This document shows, one piece after another, positions 38,332 through 52,400 of a DNA stretch of 64,000 bases. The position numbers and the translations under genes were made by a program. Source of the DNA: Solenopsis invicta (Eukaryota; Arthropoda; Insecta; Hymenoptera; Formicidae); contig NC_052668.1 of assembly GCF_016802725.1 (NCBI RefSeq), positions 21,632,501 to 21,696,500 of the forward strand, written 5' to 3'. Position 1 is the stretch's first letter; each line of letters begins with the position of its first letter. Under the pieces are notes generated by a model. It worked only from the letters and a program-made list of their open reading frames with translations. It was not told the DNA's origin and ran no database searches.

Positions 38332-41300
38332 TCATTTTTTCTCTGTATATCTAAGAAAATAATATTTATACATATATAAATTTCAAAATATATGCATTTG
38401 TATTTATATGTATATGTATATTATCGAAATATTGCAAAATGCATAAAGGATATCAAGAGCTGGCGGAAAAACATTTTCAACAAGACTAATGCAATATAAT
38501 AATATACAACGAGATTCTTAAATTATATATATCTCGATTGACTCTATCGATTTCAAAACGATTATCTTCACAAAGACGGAGCGAGAACTCAATATTATCT
38601 TTCACCAAATATAAACGTTATCTCAAAACGTATAAAAGATACGATTACGGGAAAAGACTTAACTACGTCAAGATTATTATTACGTGAACAAAACGCACTA
38701 TTAAAATGTACCATTAAGATTATAATAATAACTCTCAAGGCAACTAAAATCAAATCTCTGTCAGCAAGATTGTTAATTATTGGGTAGGTAACGGAAGAGC
38801 CAAATAGAGCTATAAAAGCGGAAAGTCGTACGAAACGATCCGCCGCTCTCTGTATGATAGCCCTGTTCGTTGATCGATACGCAATGATTTAGCCCGCCAC
38901 CATGGAATTAATAATGGCCCTCACATCGACGTTAATCTATGCAAATTATAGCGGTGAAACTTTAATGCCGTTATGGAACAAAGCTCACGCCCGACCGGAC
39001 ACGTTGATGTAATTCTAGTCGTTCGAGCAAAATTTTCTATCGCGAAACGAGCTCAAAGACGAACATTCGTTCGCTTACAGACTTAATCTTGTCTTTTACA
39101 TTTTTTGAATTAATGCACTTGTAATAAATTCCAAAATGGCTAAACTATCCTAATTCCAGAATGACAAAATAATAACTCGTTAGGAATTAATGAATACATT
39201 CATTCAGTGTCCGGCAAATTCGCTTTTCTCTTTGCGACCTTCTTCTCTTCTTTTCTCTCGTTTTTTTTTAACAATACAAAATTGTGTATTGCTTAAAAAT
39301 ATTTTTTTTTTTAGATTTTATAAAACGTTTTATTAAAGCGTTGTTTTATATCTTACAATGTTACACAACCTTTGCGAAACACCACAACGCTTTCCAAAAC
39401 TCTTTTTTTCTCTTCTTTAATAAAGAGAGAAAAGAAAAAAATGTTGGTTTTTGCTACCTGCCGCATTCACGCGTATCGACGCCGGTGAGTTAATTTGATT
39501 CGCAAGACCGTCCGATTTTTGAGTCTCGTTTGTTAATTTACTTTGCACAACACCCGCCGTTCGATCCTCGCGGCAGACTTATACGGTGCGATGAGAGAAC
39601 ACCGGGCGGCTTTTACCGCAAACCTGCCGCGCAAACGTGCGTCGGCTCCAGCTCTCGCAAGGTCGTTCCGTGAACGTTCAAATATCGCCGACCACGCTGA
39701 ATGAAAATTGCTGTCTTGAACGACGTAACGTTTCCTCAGGAAATGCACGCGCACAACGAGTCGCTAAGATTTCTTTTTTTTGTTAAAAAAAATATGCCAG
39801 TCTATAATCAATGGGAACGTGTCACGGTTTTCCGGAGGATTACCGTGGTAGCTGCGTTTCATGTGGGTGTTATGCCACGCAACGCAACGCAACGCATGTG
39901 GGCAGCGACACCCGGCCGCGCACATTTTGCAACTCGCGCAACTAGCGCTCGTCTCTGCGCGCGTGTGGGAGTTGCACGCTGCGGTCGTCCAAGCTGTGTC
40001 GAACACGGTTGCATTCTAATCGCAACCGCGCGTAGGGATCGAGAATCATTCGATGGTGTGTGCAGAGATCGAGGGTTGACAGTTGGGTGTCTCTCTCTTT
40101 CTCTCTTTTTCTCAAGAGCCCATAAATGGCCAGCGGGAGCGATCGGCTCCGCGCGATGCCTCCTGCGATCGAGATAGATCGATTAAATCGACAATTACTA
40201 TGCAATTACCGTCGTCAACGTGATATAAGCTCCATGATGCAATGGCTAGATGTTTTGTCTTTGCACGCTACGCGAGCTTCAGGCCCGCGAGCGAAAACTA
40301 GTCCGCGACTTGCGATGTTCTTTACCGCAATTGTCAATGCCGTAAAGTTAACGTCTAACGGACCGTTAATTTGAAATGATAAAATCTGCGGTTCTCCGCG
40401 TACCTGTTACATGACACGATACTTACGTATGGTAATGAAATACTTGCAGCTCACCGGCGAGCACACGGTCCCGCTAGGTATAATTAGATTCTATTATGAT
40501 AAATCGCATGAGTTAACGAAGAAAACAAAAGCGCGAAACTTTCCGAAACGTTTCACGATAACGGACATAATTAGGGATAGTATGCCTCGTAATTCAGGTT
40601 GAATACCAGCCAGGTGTACCGTTGGACTTGTCTTGAATTCATTATTAATTAGCGACAAGCGTGACTACCAGCTGATCGTTAATCCTAGACGATCCCGACA
40701 AAGTTATTTTAGATCCAGAAATTTATTTTTCGAATGACTAATCGGCGATATAATTATTTAATCATTGTAATCAATTTTGCAGGTGCGCGTGTGTGTGTAA
40801 ATTCATACTATTTTTATTACCCTTCTAAAATAAAATAATACGTGAGATAAAACAAAAAAATTAAAATTAAGATTTGTTCTTTTTTCCATAGAATTTGCGG
40901 CACTTTTCTTCATTAAACAATTTTGCGTAACATTAATAAAAATGTCAATAATTTCTTTCTTTCTTACTTCTCTGTAACCGGATTTTTCTTGCTTATAAAG
41001 AGATCGTGCTACCTAGAAAACATTAATTGAATTATTAAGATTAAAAAATATAGATATAAGTACGTAACTTTCAAGTCACGCTTACAAAAGATAATGTAAT
41101 GAATAACAACAGAAAAGATTTATTTCAAAATTTGCTTTCTTTCTTCACGAAGACTGACTATTTGGTTTACGTTCTACTCTCACACGAAAATTGTACATAT
41201 ACAATTTGATTGCTAACGTGAAAGGAAATACGATGCAGAATTTCATTTTATTCGCTATCTACGGACCACATTGGCACTTATCCGCGGCAGTCACGTTCAC

Positions 41301-42145
41301 TTTAACTGACCAAACGATCATCATCGCCGTCGATGCGCCTAAATCCGCGAATCAGTCACGCCGCGTCAGACTCGCTCGCTCCTACGAAGAAGCGAATAAA
41401 CGCGTAAACCTCGTACGTTAGTAACGGAATAAACGTCGTTTCCCGCGTGCTCGAGACTCGGCCGAGCAAAATTCGAAATCGTCCATCGCGCACGTAGACG
41501 CTTTTACACTTCCGGCAGCATTCCGAGCGATAGAAAGAAAGAAATGGAGAAAAGGTGAGTGATTCGCTCGAATTTACCTATTTTATTTATGCGTGCGATT
41601 CGGCTCGTGAGATTAGCTCCAGGAAACCGTGAGATTCACAAAATCTCGTCGGACGAATCGCCCCTTTTTCTCTTCGTTTTCCGCGTTGATTCTTCGATAA
41701 CGGGAAAATCCTGCTAGCTGTAACTCGCGGTCGCGGCCGCCGGTCTCTCTCTCTCGTTAGATCTGCAACACAAGAAAATTCATGCATTTTCCATTAGTAC
41801 GCCATCACGAGCGGATCATTTTACGGCTTTCCACGCGTAATGGCAGTACGTTGCTCCCATTCTCGCCGCTCTTTGTTAATCGAGTAGGCCGAGGCGGCGG
41901 CGTTGCCCGCCATCACGTCTAAGTGGATCGATCCGTGAATAAGTTGGAATAAAGAATTATCTCAACGTTGGTAATTCAAATAAGACTCAGTTGCGTTAAC
42001 GCAAAACGCTGACCCAATTTCACCTCGCTCTCTGTATAAGGCGCGCGAGGGACTCTCTAACTTCGGAATGACGGAAGAATGCATAGATTAAAAGGAACGA
42101 TGCTGATAAATGCAGAAAAAAAAAACAAGTTACGTAAAGTCTGTA

Positions 42146-42283
42146 TCAGACTATGCATTGGAGATTGAGGATTGAAGATTAGAGTCTTACCAATCAGATA
42201 ATTTTATTTTTTATCGATTTCGTTCCGATTGGTTGAATTCCAGTCTCCAATTCGCAATCCTTAATCTTCAATGCATAGTCTGA
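42146..42283. mobile_element. MITE-like hairpin element
   Basis: The left end TCAGACTATGCATTG is matched by the right end CAATGCATAGTCTGA. The arms continue imperfectly through GGAGATTGAGGATTGAAG on the left and CTTAATCTTCAATG on the right, and CCAATCAG on the left pairs with CGATTGG near the loop. The total is about 138 bp, noncoding, in a gene-free region. Confidence 0.7.
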
Positions 42284-45200
42284 CACGAGTTTAACAGTGT
42301 GTACAGTCACAAAACTAATTTCCGGACACACGAAACATTGGAAGTTAAGTTTATTTAATGCTACAAAGCATTTGATGGAGGTGCATCACTGCCAAGGATT
42401 TTTACTTCCAATCGAGCGCTCCCTAAAAAATTGTAATATTTAATAAATTTGTAGCATAAATTAATTTCCTGCGACTTAACTTCCTAAACAATTTATTATG
42501 TACACCCAGATGCTATATCCATAAAAAAGATGTTTCCTATTATTAGTACCGGTAATAACGTTTTTATTTGAGCCGAGGAAGCGTGCACGCGGCGGCCCAT
42601 TTGTCCCCGCTCGTTTACAACAGGGAGATGACAGCGTGTGCTTTTTTCTCGATTCTCGTACACCTAACCGAGAGAGTAATTTCCCGAGATGTCTATATTT
42701 AACTGCCGTGTCTAATGATTGCGCACGCGGAGCTGTTCCCTTCCACTCGGACGTCGCACTTTGATTACGTCGGCGCGCGGCATAATGCGAATCGCATCTC
42801 TCCGTCAATCTCCGTGTGAAACTTAGCGGATCGACTTCCTCCGCGAATTATAGCCATTCCGAACGGACCGCGGAGTGATCCAATTTCGCGTAAGTGGATG
42901 AGAACCGACAGCGAACCGTTCCCGTCGCCGCTGCATTCTGCGTCGGTTAGTCGTGCAACAGCAACGGCGATCCAGTCCCAGAAAGTCGTGTAAAGCGCGC
43001 CTCGCGCTCTGCCCCCGACATTTACGATCCTCCGACTGCCGAAGACCGCTTCTTACGGGGGAGTGATGTAATCGAATTAAACGTAATTCGCCCGTGTGTA
43101 ACGCAACTCGCGCCGTTGCCTGTTTAAAGACCACTGTATACCACGTGAACCGCAAGGCGATGAGACTCTCGCTAATTAAAAATCTCACGTGAGCCATTCT
43201 TTCTTTAAATTTACCTTGATTTATCACTGATTGTTTCGATCACGTCGAAAGAGCGACGTTTCGCGTAACGTTGCGACTTATCTTTCCGGCGATAAAAAAA
43301 ATGACGCACAATTTATATCTCGCGTGACAGTACTTTGCGATTTACACACGAAATAATTATCGTCAGCCTCGGGGCCTAAGGCTACGGGATTGCGTAACTT
43401 TCCACGTCGGCGACGGGAACGATCATAACGGTTCAATTAAAGTTTCTGATCGCATCTCTATGCTATTTTACAGCGCGCACCACCGCGCGTCGACTGCTCC
43501 ACGCTTCGGAAGCCGCCGCGGTCCGACTTCCGTGAGTAAGAACTGACTGATTTACAAGTCCGCGCGCTTTTTACCTTGTCTGTAATCTCGTCCTTAACCA
43601 CTAATTTGTTACCGTATCTTTTTTCCTCTTGCCCATAACGGAGCGCGAGCAAATCGTTACAACGTTCGTGAGATCGGTGAATCCGCGGATCGCCGATTGA
43701 TTCGGAAATCTCTAAGTGACTTTCGAATTCCTATCTAAACGTTACGCGCTATCTGACCGCTTCGTTCGTTTCACCTTCTCCTTCGAATTATGCAGAATCC
43801 GTCGCTGCGTTACGTTCAATTTCCATTCGATTGCTATGCTTTCTCCGGCGCGAATTACCGCATCGAATTTTATTTGTTTTCGTATGCATCCGCGCCAGCT
43901 TCTTTCTCGTTCGTTAACTGCTTGGGCTTCGAACGCGCTGCAAAAGAAAAAAAAAGCACCGATGCACCGATGCACCGCGCCGATAGCGCATAAATTTACT
44001 CTCTTTCGACAATTAGCTTCTCCTCCATTCATGATAAACGATCCGCACGAAATGCAAACTACCGACGCCCGGGAATGCGCTTCCTCCTCCGTAATAATAC
44101 AATTAGTTCCGACTAAAATTTCGCTAATTAGGTTTAATTACCTTCACGACAGCCGAGCGATCCTAAGATCGTGAGTCGCCAATTTTCGCTGGCTCGGCCT
44201 CCGGGAACGCGGATCGCGCTTCGCCGCGCGCGACTGCAGTTCTCTTCCTCTTCTCTTATCTCCCTGGGCTCGGACGTTTGGATACGCGATAGCACTATTT
44301 AAGGACTTTCAGCACGCGCGGCCGGAAGAAGAGAGCACGGAATCGACGGGACTCTCGGGCACGGGGGCCTTGCAGAACTTTATCGACAAGAACGTTTCAC
44401 GCGCATCGCGCGCTGTCATAATTAGCACGGAACCGGCTGGCTTTTCACATCGCGCCGGACACGCGCCGAATCTCTCTCTCTCCGAAAGTGCGCGCGGACT
44501 GCGCTCGCACGAGGATCGCCGCGGCGCAGTTTCTCCTCCCGCGTCTTCTCTCCCGAATATGCGCTGCTTTTTTCCGCCTTTGCTATCTTCAGATCAGAAT
44601 TTTATTAAAAAGAATGACGCACACTTATCTTGCGCGACACCTGCTCGTTTAGTCTCTTTGTCTCATTTTGTTACTATTTCTATTTTACTACAGTATAATC
44701 TCACTTTTTTTTTAATTTTCCGGTTTTCTATAAATTTTGTTGTAATTTTTTATATATTATTGCACTTTACAACGTGTACTTCGGCATATCTCTTTGATCT
44801 CGTTGACAAGCTTAATCCTTTCAAAAAATTAAATAACACGCTTTCAATGTCTTTTCGTCTCCTATTTTTTTACAATTTAATGTTACTCTTCTCACTGAAC
44901 CGCTCAACTCTCGTCCGTCCACTTTATCCTTCGACCTCCTCGATGGGGCTTATCTTTCGGAACTCGTTGCACTCCTTGGTCGCGCGGCTCGCGTGCATGC
45001 ACCATTCGCGGAGAGACCGTTTGCGGCCCGCGACCGCACCATGTGCCCCCGTGCCGTGAGAAGCACTGAATGGGTTCGTCAGACACGAAACATAATCGTG
45101 TCTACGGCAGGCGGATAGGCAGCAGTAGGTACAGCTCTTTTCCTTTCCATTCCATTCCGCCACGGCAGCGACGGCGGTGGGGCACCACATCGGCATCATG

Positions 45201-48200
45201 CCCCCACTGTGCGTGCGAACACATACGTACGTGGTCCACACCCACGCGACACCCGGTATACGTGGGTCGCCTCCGCCAACGTTGATGAGAGAGAAAGAGA
45301 GAGAGAAGGGAAATGAGACGGAGATTCGAGCGGATTTATTTCTCCGTCAATGTAAAGTGCCTGTGAGAATGATAAAGAAACGTGAAAGGCAACATTAATC
45401 GCGAAAAATGTTGATTACATCAAATAAAAATAAAAATTGCAAGTATAAACGGCGACATGGAATATAACGGGTGAGCGAGAGAAAGAGAGGAGTCTTTCCG
45501 GTACGTCCTTCAGAGATAAAGAAAAAAAAATAGCCTGTTGTATGCGTCGAGGGTCTTGATGATCGCCTATTTTGGATAAAAACGTGCCACGGCAATTAAG
45601 CGCTTTTACGAGCGTTTCGCAATGGTACTTGGATTACTATGCTGATCGAGCGATACGTCCGCAGCTCTTTCGATTCTGACATTGAATAGAGCGTCGAATG
45701 ACCATCACGTCCTTCGTGACAAATGAAGAGTTTCACGAAAACAGCGAGTAAACGTATACATATATAAACGTATATTAATCGATTAATCAAGAAAACAGAA
45801 TTGTGTGGCGCAATCTGCGAACTAAATAGAAATTAAACGCTCGTTTTTTTTTCTCGATATAATTTAAATCAAAAATGTTGGAAAAAAATACGTACGAGAA
45901 TACACTAGTTACGTCGAACCTACAATTACCAATGATATTTATATAATACGTACATATGTTAACATATAACGTTTAATCTACAAATTAATAACATTACTAC
46001 AGTTCAATGTTATTAGTTTAATATTAGTTATATTGCGGTATCAAATATTTTATATAATTAATGACTGCATAATACCTTCATCATAAATATGAACTAATTA
46101 TATTGCTTTTCTGCCGCGTAACAGCATACATTACGTCAATTATTTACGACCTACTAACCGTACCATTTGGCTCATGAGATTGATGAAAAGAAAAATTGAT
46201 ACGCTTATAGAGTATCTTCAAAAGACTAATCAAGTTATCAGACGCTCCTTTATATCTAATAATAGAACGATTAGATGGTTCCCCGATCACAGTCTCCCGA
46301 CATATCGGGGACAACGACTTACGATTTTATTGGATTTTATTCGTCGCGCTGATCGCTGCTTCTTCTAAAAACCATCAATTGATGGCAGTGTCGCATAAGA
46401 ACGAATGATATAGCACATAGTTAACATCTTCCTACGCTCTCGGATACGTGTTAATGAGCTTCGCAGTGGCCGAAGAGGTTTCAGTGAATTTACTTAAGAA
46501 GTCATCGAGTTTCCGATCTTGCCGGATGCAAATTACTCTCTTCGTTAAGGTAGAAATGCTATTGTCATAGTTAGCACCGGGCTACCTTGGAAATATTATA
46601 CTTTGAAATTATTTGAGCGCATAACAAATACATATAATTTCCATAAAAAAGTCATTAAATCGTTATTCAAGTAATACTATATTCCAGATAAAATATTGCA
46701 ATAGTTTGCTATCATATATCATACGTCAATGATAAGGGTTTTTATTTTATTTAATTTCGACAAAAACTCTTTTAATTCTGCTATCAAATAAGCCTGTAGT
46801 AGTAATAAGCTGTAGTTTTAATATAATTCTACGATAACTCATAAAGTTTTTTATAAATATATTTATTAGTTTATATGATATATTAATGTATTTAAATATC
46901 ATTTATCTTAAAGATTATTATTTATTTATGTAAATAAATAAAAAATTTATTTATCTGTGTAACGTAAAAACTCTCTCTAAACCACTTGCAATGAATAGAT
47001 ACTACCGATACGAATAACAAAGGAAAGAGTTATTGTACGATTTTATGGCTTCATTTCTCGGGCGAGACCTCACCCGTTGTCATCATCATCATCACCAGCA
47101 TTGTTTTCTCCAACAACAATCATCGTTACCGAACGTTATTGTTTCCTGGATCGCAATTATTGTTATTGTTACGATCGGCTCTCTCTGTGTAATTCGCTCT
47201 TTCGTCGTAAGACGAGAGATGTAATGGCGTTCTGGACAAGCCCACAGATGACACAACGCGCCAACAATGACTATCATGTGCGACAAGAGAGAGGCCAGTC
47301 GAAGATTCTTGTTTTCCTCCTAGAACGACAGACACATCGATCCTTGCGAGCGATAATAGACAATCGCGAAGTGCATTTCGAGGCCGTCCGCGCGAAGATG
47401 CATCATTAAATCGTCTCGCAGTGCAGTCGCGTCCCATTCAGCTACCGAATGCTTCTTTTTATTTCATCAAATCGTTTCTCCGGAAATGCACCAAGGAAAT
47501 AGCAAAGTTTCCATATTTCCTTTTGCTTTAAAAAGAAAATTAGAAATTGAATTAGTGAAGAAAGAAAAAATAAATTGAAAGAGTGAAAAGAAAACAAATG
47601 ATTGAATTCATGACAAAGTAAAATAAAATATAAATATTTATTATCGGTAAGCTGTATTTTTCGTTGTGTGTTGCGTAACCGCTACGGTTCTTCTTACGGT
47701 CGCGATCATTGTGGTTTACACGTTTGCATTGCAAACCGCGTCTGAAAGAAGAAAACGCTTCTTTTTAAGACTTTGTCATGTATTTCGACACTAAAAGAAG
47801 ACCTATAAATTTTTTAATTCTTTCCCACATAATTACAACCTAATGAGGCCAGTGCAGTAATAGAAGAAGCAATCTCCCGACTGTTGTCACGCTATAACCA
47901 TTGCGTGAAAATCGCGTTTAATTTGTCGCTGATTGGTGGTACTCGCGAAGATGCGTTCATTTCCGTAATGGATAATCAACGCCGTCGTTGCTAGCTTTGG
48001 TACAACGGTAAAGGCGGCTCATGATGTACATACGTATACGATGTAGATATATTGTACGTATACTGAACCGATAGTACGCCATGTATGGGACGATTGTCGA
48101 GATTGATGGGTGCATGCAGGTTTTTCTAATGAGGCAAAGGTCACTTCCGGTCAAACATAAAGCGGAAATGTAAGCGCGTGCTTGCTCGCATCCGTTGCGC

Positions 48201-49398
48201 CCGCCGGCGATGCCACCTGAGTGCGTATCGAATCGACTGCTGCAAGAAACTGCAAGCTGCGGATGCGAACTTCCGCTTACCGATAATATAGACACTATTA
48301 TTATCAAAGTTAGTAAATCTAATATAATAGATGAAACAATCATTTTTGTAGACATAAGTTGAAGGTAATAATGTTAAATAACAATTTATAAATATCACAA
48401 TTATAAATTGTATTTATAATTAATAATTATATTTTATTTATAGTTATGTAAATAATTATTATATATTACAATAATACAACTAATAATATCAAGTATCTAA
48501 AAAGCTGTGTAAAAATAATGGACTAATATTTAAAATATAAAAAGTAAATATTAAAAGAAATTCGCTCTTTTGGTCAAACAATCCTACATAATAAAAAATT
48601 GAGTATCTACGATATTATTTTATAGCGATTACAATATATTCCTGAATCCTATATAAGAATTGTAAAGAAGTACAATTATAATATATTTATAATATTAGAT
48701 TATATAACAGAGACAGCGTGAATTTTATTACGTCCTCTTAAAAAGATGATCAAAATTCTTAAAAGAATAGAATGCCTTCAAAAAAAGTTAGACAAATGTT
48801 GTAATATGTATTTCACGAAAAATCATCAGAGTTATCAAAAAACTATGTTGAATAAGAGAAAACAAATGGTAGAATTGGCAAGTATATCTTACAGGAAACA
48901 CAAAAGATCGTCCCGATTACGAGGAAATCACATTCGGCCAGAGGTTGCAGAAATAGGTACAGAAGGCAAGTAACTGTATCCCAGTTGAATGCATCGTTTA
49001 TTGACTATCGTTCGTTGGAAGTTTCAATCATCAAACAATGAGAACATCGGCAAGAATACATGGAAGAATGAAAAGCAAAGATTTGATGCATACCAAATGG
49101 AGTAACGATTCCCACATTTATGCATCTTCAAGAATCTACCAGCAAAACATGTTATTCAGATAACTCTGACAATTTTTCGAAAGTTTCGAGAGACGTGAAA
49201 TTCCATTAATCTAACTATTTTATGATTTTTGGAGCTTTTTAAAAATTACGTTATTAAATTCCCGCTATTTATTATAATTTATATTATATTAATACAAATT
49301 ATAATCTAATATAAATTCTATGAAATATTTGTTTTTTTCCAAAACAGTAAGATAAATTTTAAAATATTTTATTATACTTGCTAAATAGATTAATAACT

Positions 49399-49404
49399 TT
49401 TATT
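49399..49404 (-). terminator. candidate poly(A) signal of the first IR gene
   Basis: AATAAA on the minus strand about 70 nt beyond the stop codon at 49473. This is canonical spacing for a short 3' UTR, but the hexamer is common in such AT-rich DNA. Confidence 0.35.
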
Positions 49405-49472
49405 ACATATTGCAAATACTGTTTTACGTCTTTGTATATACCTAGCATTCAAAGCAGTTCTTTTTTTCTGTG

Positions 49473-52400
49473 TTATGGCCAATATCCAAATGGTCTATTA
49501 TAATAAAATTCTTTAAATATTTGATTTAGATCATTATTTTTCCTTTGACATTTATTCTTTACGTCAAGATTATGACTAAATTTTTTAATAAACAGTTTGT
49601 TGTTTTTAGATCGAGTTTTAAACGAATAATACACTTTTTCGATTATTAAGATAAATAGTGCGACCATCATACTACCTGCCACTATCGTCAAAATCGGCGT
49701 TACCTCGAACAAACTGACTTTAACAAAAATAGTATCGTGATGAGGAATATTTTTTGGCAAATATTCATTCTTCAACTTGCTCATAACACCTTGGACTTTA
49801 AATCGCCGAAGGCTAAAAAATGTGGAAGATATTTAAAATACTTGTCCTTAAACAATGAAGTAATTGTAAATAATTCAATCTAAATGTAATGTATCATTTC
49901 TTTGTGATTTCATAATTTCAATATTAAAAATTAATGATATTGTCGAATCTTTATAAGTAAAACACAAATTTTTAACTTAAAAATTATTAATCTCACGCAT
50001 TAACAATATTAATAAAATTCATCGATTTACAATATGCAATAATAAACATTTGAAAGTTACAAACATCAAACAACTTAATAGTAAAGAATATGACACAGTC
50101 TTTTAACAGAGGAAAGGAGGAAATTGCGGAAAAACTAATGACCATCGTACAATGTCTAAATAGACTGTATAAAAAATAAATGTTAACGTTTGCTATTAGA
50201 ATTCAATGCGAATTAAAGCTATCATGATGTTCAACCATCCCAGATATATTCCACGACCGCCGTCTTTCCTCTAATAAATTTACCTTCAATAATAAAACAT
50301 ATATTTTTATAAGTATAAATATGTATATGTGAGACTTACTGATAATTTATAAACTTGGTGTAAGGACTTCCTTTCGCTAGCATTAGTGCCATATTATCGA
50401 TTCTTCCAGAACTGATATATCCGATCGTACATTGTATTTCATTATTCAAAGATATTCGGTTCAATTCCGTCGTGTAAAACGCCACCTTCTCTCGCTCACA
50501 GATCTGCATATAAAAATAACGTAAATTAACTTAATTTTATACCGTTAATTACATTAATTACATAAAACTGCTAACTTGTTTAAATCCTTCCGACAATGTT
50601 GCAGGCAAGCGATGTTCAACGTCCCTTAATGCATATAGTTTAATAAATACAGAGTCCGTAACGTGCTGCAAAATTTGAAAGATAAATAAAAAGTCATTGT
50701 TTTTTTTTCTACTCATATAATCAGACTTATAAATATAATAAATTAGAAAATATAAAAAATTATATTCCTTATAAATTATCACTAGTAATATTTGCGTTAT
50801 AAAGATATAAAATATTTGAGAACTATAAAAGCAGATCAAATTAAGTTTTTTAATGTTTAAAATTATATATATATATATATATTTCCAAATTCTCTAAACA
50901 AAATTACTAAATTACCAAGATTTGTTTACATCATATAACGATTTCAAAACTTCATAGACTATAATCGCGAGATCGTTTTTATTCACGATCAAAATTCCAA
51001 TTTAATTTTTACAACTAATAAATTATGCAATGTAATTTCTAAGCATTAAGTAATAACGGACTTACACTAGAAAGCTCGAGCTCAGCGCCGTTTTGCAGTA
51101 CGAGAAATTTGTAAGAGCTATCTTTAACGAAATGTTCCAAAGAGGTAAAACGCAATTCGGGCATAGAACTCGTGAGATAGCTAATCACCGAAGCGGAATA
51201 CATAGCCACAGTTACTATCGATGTAATACACAACGATAAAAAAGCCAATCTCATTGGTATTTCTTTGGGCAATACTATGATCGTATAAAACATTATACAT
51301 ATACAAATATGCGTTATATTCTACAGAGAGCCAAATACTACATATGTTAGTATATATGACATATATTAATGCATTAATTGCATGAAACGTCACTGACAAA
51401 ATTTATAAATTATAAAAGATAAATATTTATTATGTGAGAAACGTTACCTGGTAGACTCTGCTGGCACAAAATGCCCCAAACATTAATATAGTTTTCGAAT
51501 ATTAAATTTATCGAGAATCCCTTCGTCTTCATAATAGTCAATATAATTGTAGCGATTATTTTTAATATTACTATTGATATCCATACTTCAAAGCTAAATG
51601 CCTAGAAGATATATAAGTGACAGAAAGAAGTTATTTATTATATTGAATTTTGTTACACGCGCATGCGGAGTCTTTAGTTACGTAAATTATCTTAACACTA
51701 CTTTTCTTCTCAAATAAAGATATACATAAATAATTTTAAATAACTTTTTTAATTTTATGATATAAACAAGTATAATATAGTCACTTTATAGCACAATCTT
51801 ATTAGTCCTTAAAGCCTTTGATTTCATTTTATAGTTACAGATTATTGTATAATTTTAATGCTAATTAATATAAACCAATAATAAAGATTATTATTACTTT
51901 AAAAGACATGGCCCAGTCCACATCCTTCTTATCAGACTGCTTAAAATAGAGGTAGTATTTTGATCGTGTCAATGATATGGTAAAGTCGACGAAACCTTGT
52001 CTTTGGGTTGTCCTCGTAAACGCGGATACGCCGAGATCAGCTTCGTCAGCTATTAGTTGACCAATGACACCTGTCCAGACTGCCGTCTTTTCATTCAACG
52101 CGCCAAATGTCTCCACTGGATCCACAAGCTTTATCGTGAAATTCATCACTTTGCTAAGTTCTATCAGCAGCGCACCAAGAAATCCACCGAGCATACCATT
52201 CTCATACGAGACCAGTGGCGAGTTCTTCGAGCATTTATAAACAGAATTATCACGTTAATCTACGCTTACATCTACCTATTGGTTATCTTTAACACTAGAA
52301 CTACAGTACAATTTCTCACGAAAAACGTGCAATTGAAAAAATCATGTTACTTAGTTCCTTTATAATTAATCAGTTTCTTTTTTTTAACTTTTATATAAGT

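Larger units (their letters stand above)
37979..49398. other. noncoding region between the PDZ gene and the IR cluster
   Basis: No coding exon is convincing. The first part probably carries the 5' UTR of the long PDZ transcript: a good minus-strand acceptor, ATTTTCAG, lies at 38055-38062. CpG-rich patches at about 39.5-40.4, 41.3-43.7 and 43.7-45.3 kb produce long chance open frames, including one of 229 codons at 44370-45059 with no ATG start. The final part, about 48.7-49.4 kb, resembles the 3' flank of the second IR gene and so belongs to the duplicated IR unit. Confidence 0.55.

Noticed and set aside
39701..40177. 158-codon open frame on the plus strand
   Set aside because: Composition-driven open frame in a CpG-rich patch, overlapped by open frames on both strands; no family resemblance or splice context.
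44370..45059. 229-codon open frame on the plus strand
   Set aside because: It begins with TTG rather than ATG and crosses from CpG-rich to AT-rich DNA with a sharp composition change. It has no domain signature, and other frames in the same GC-rich patch are also open.
48746..48973. 75-codon basic open frame on the plus strand downstream of IR paralog A
   Set aside because: It lies in the duplicated 3' flank, and the corresponding region near 54.6-54.8 kb is not open, so coding constraint is not supported.
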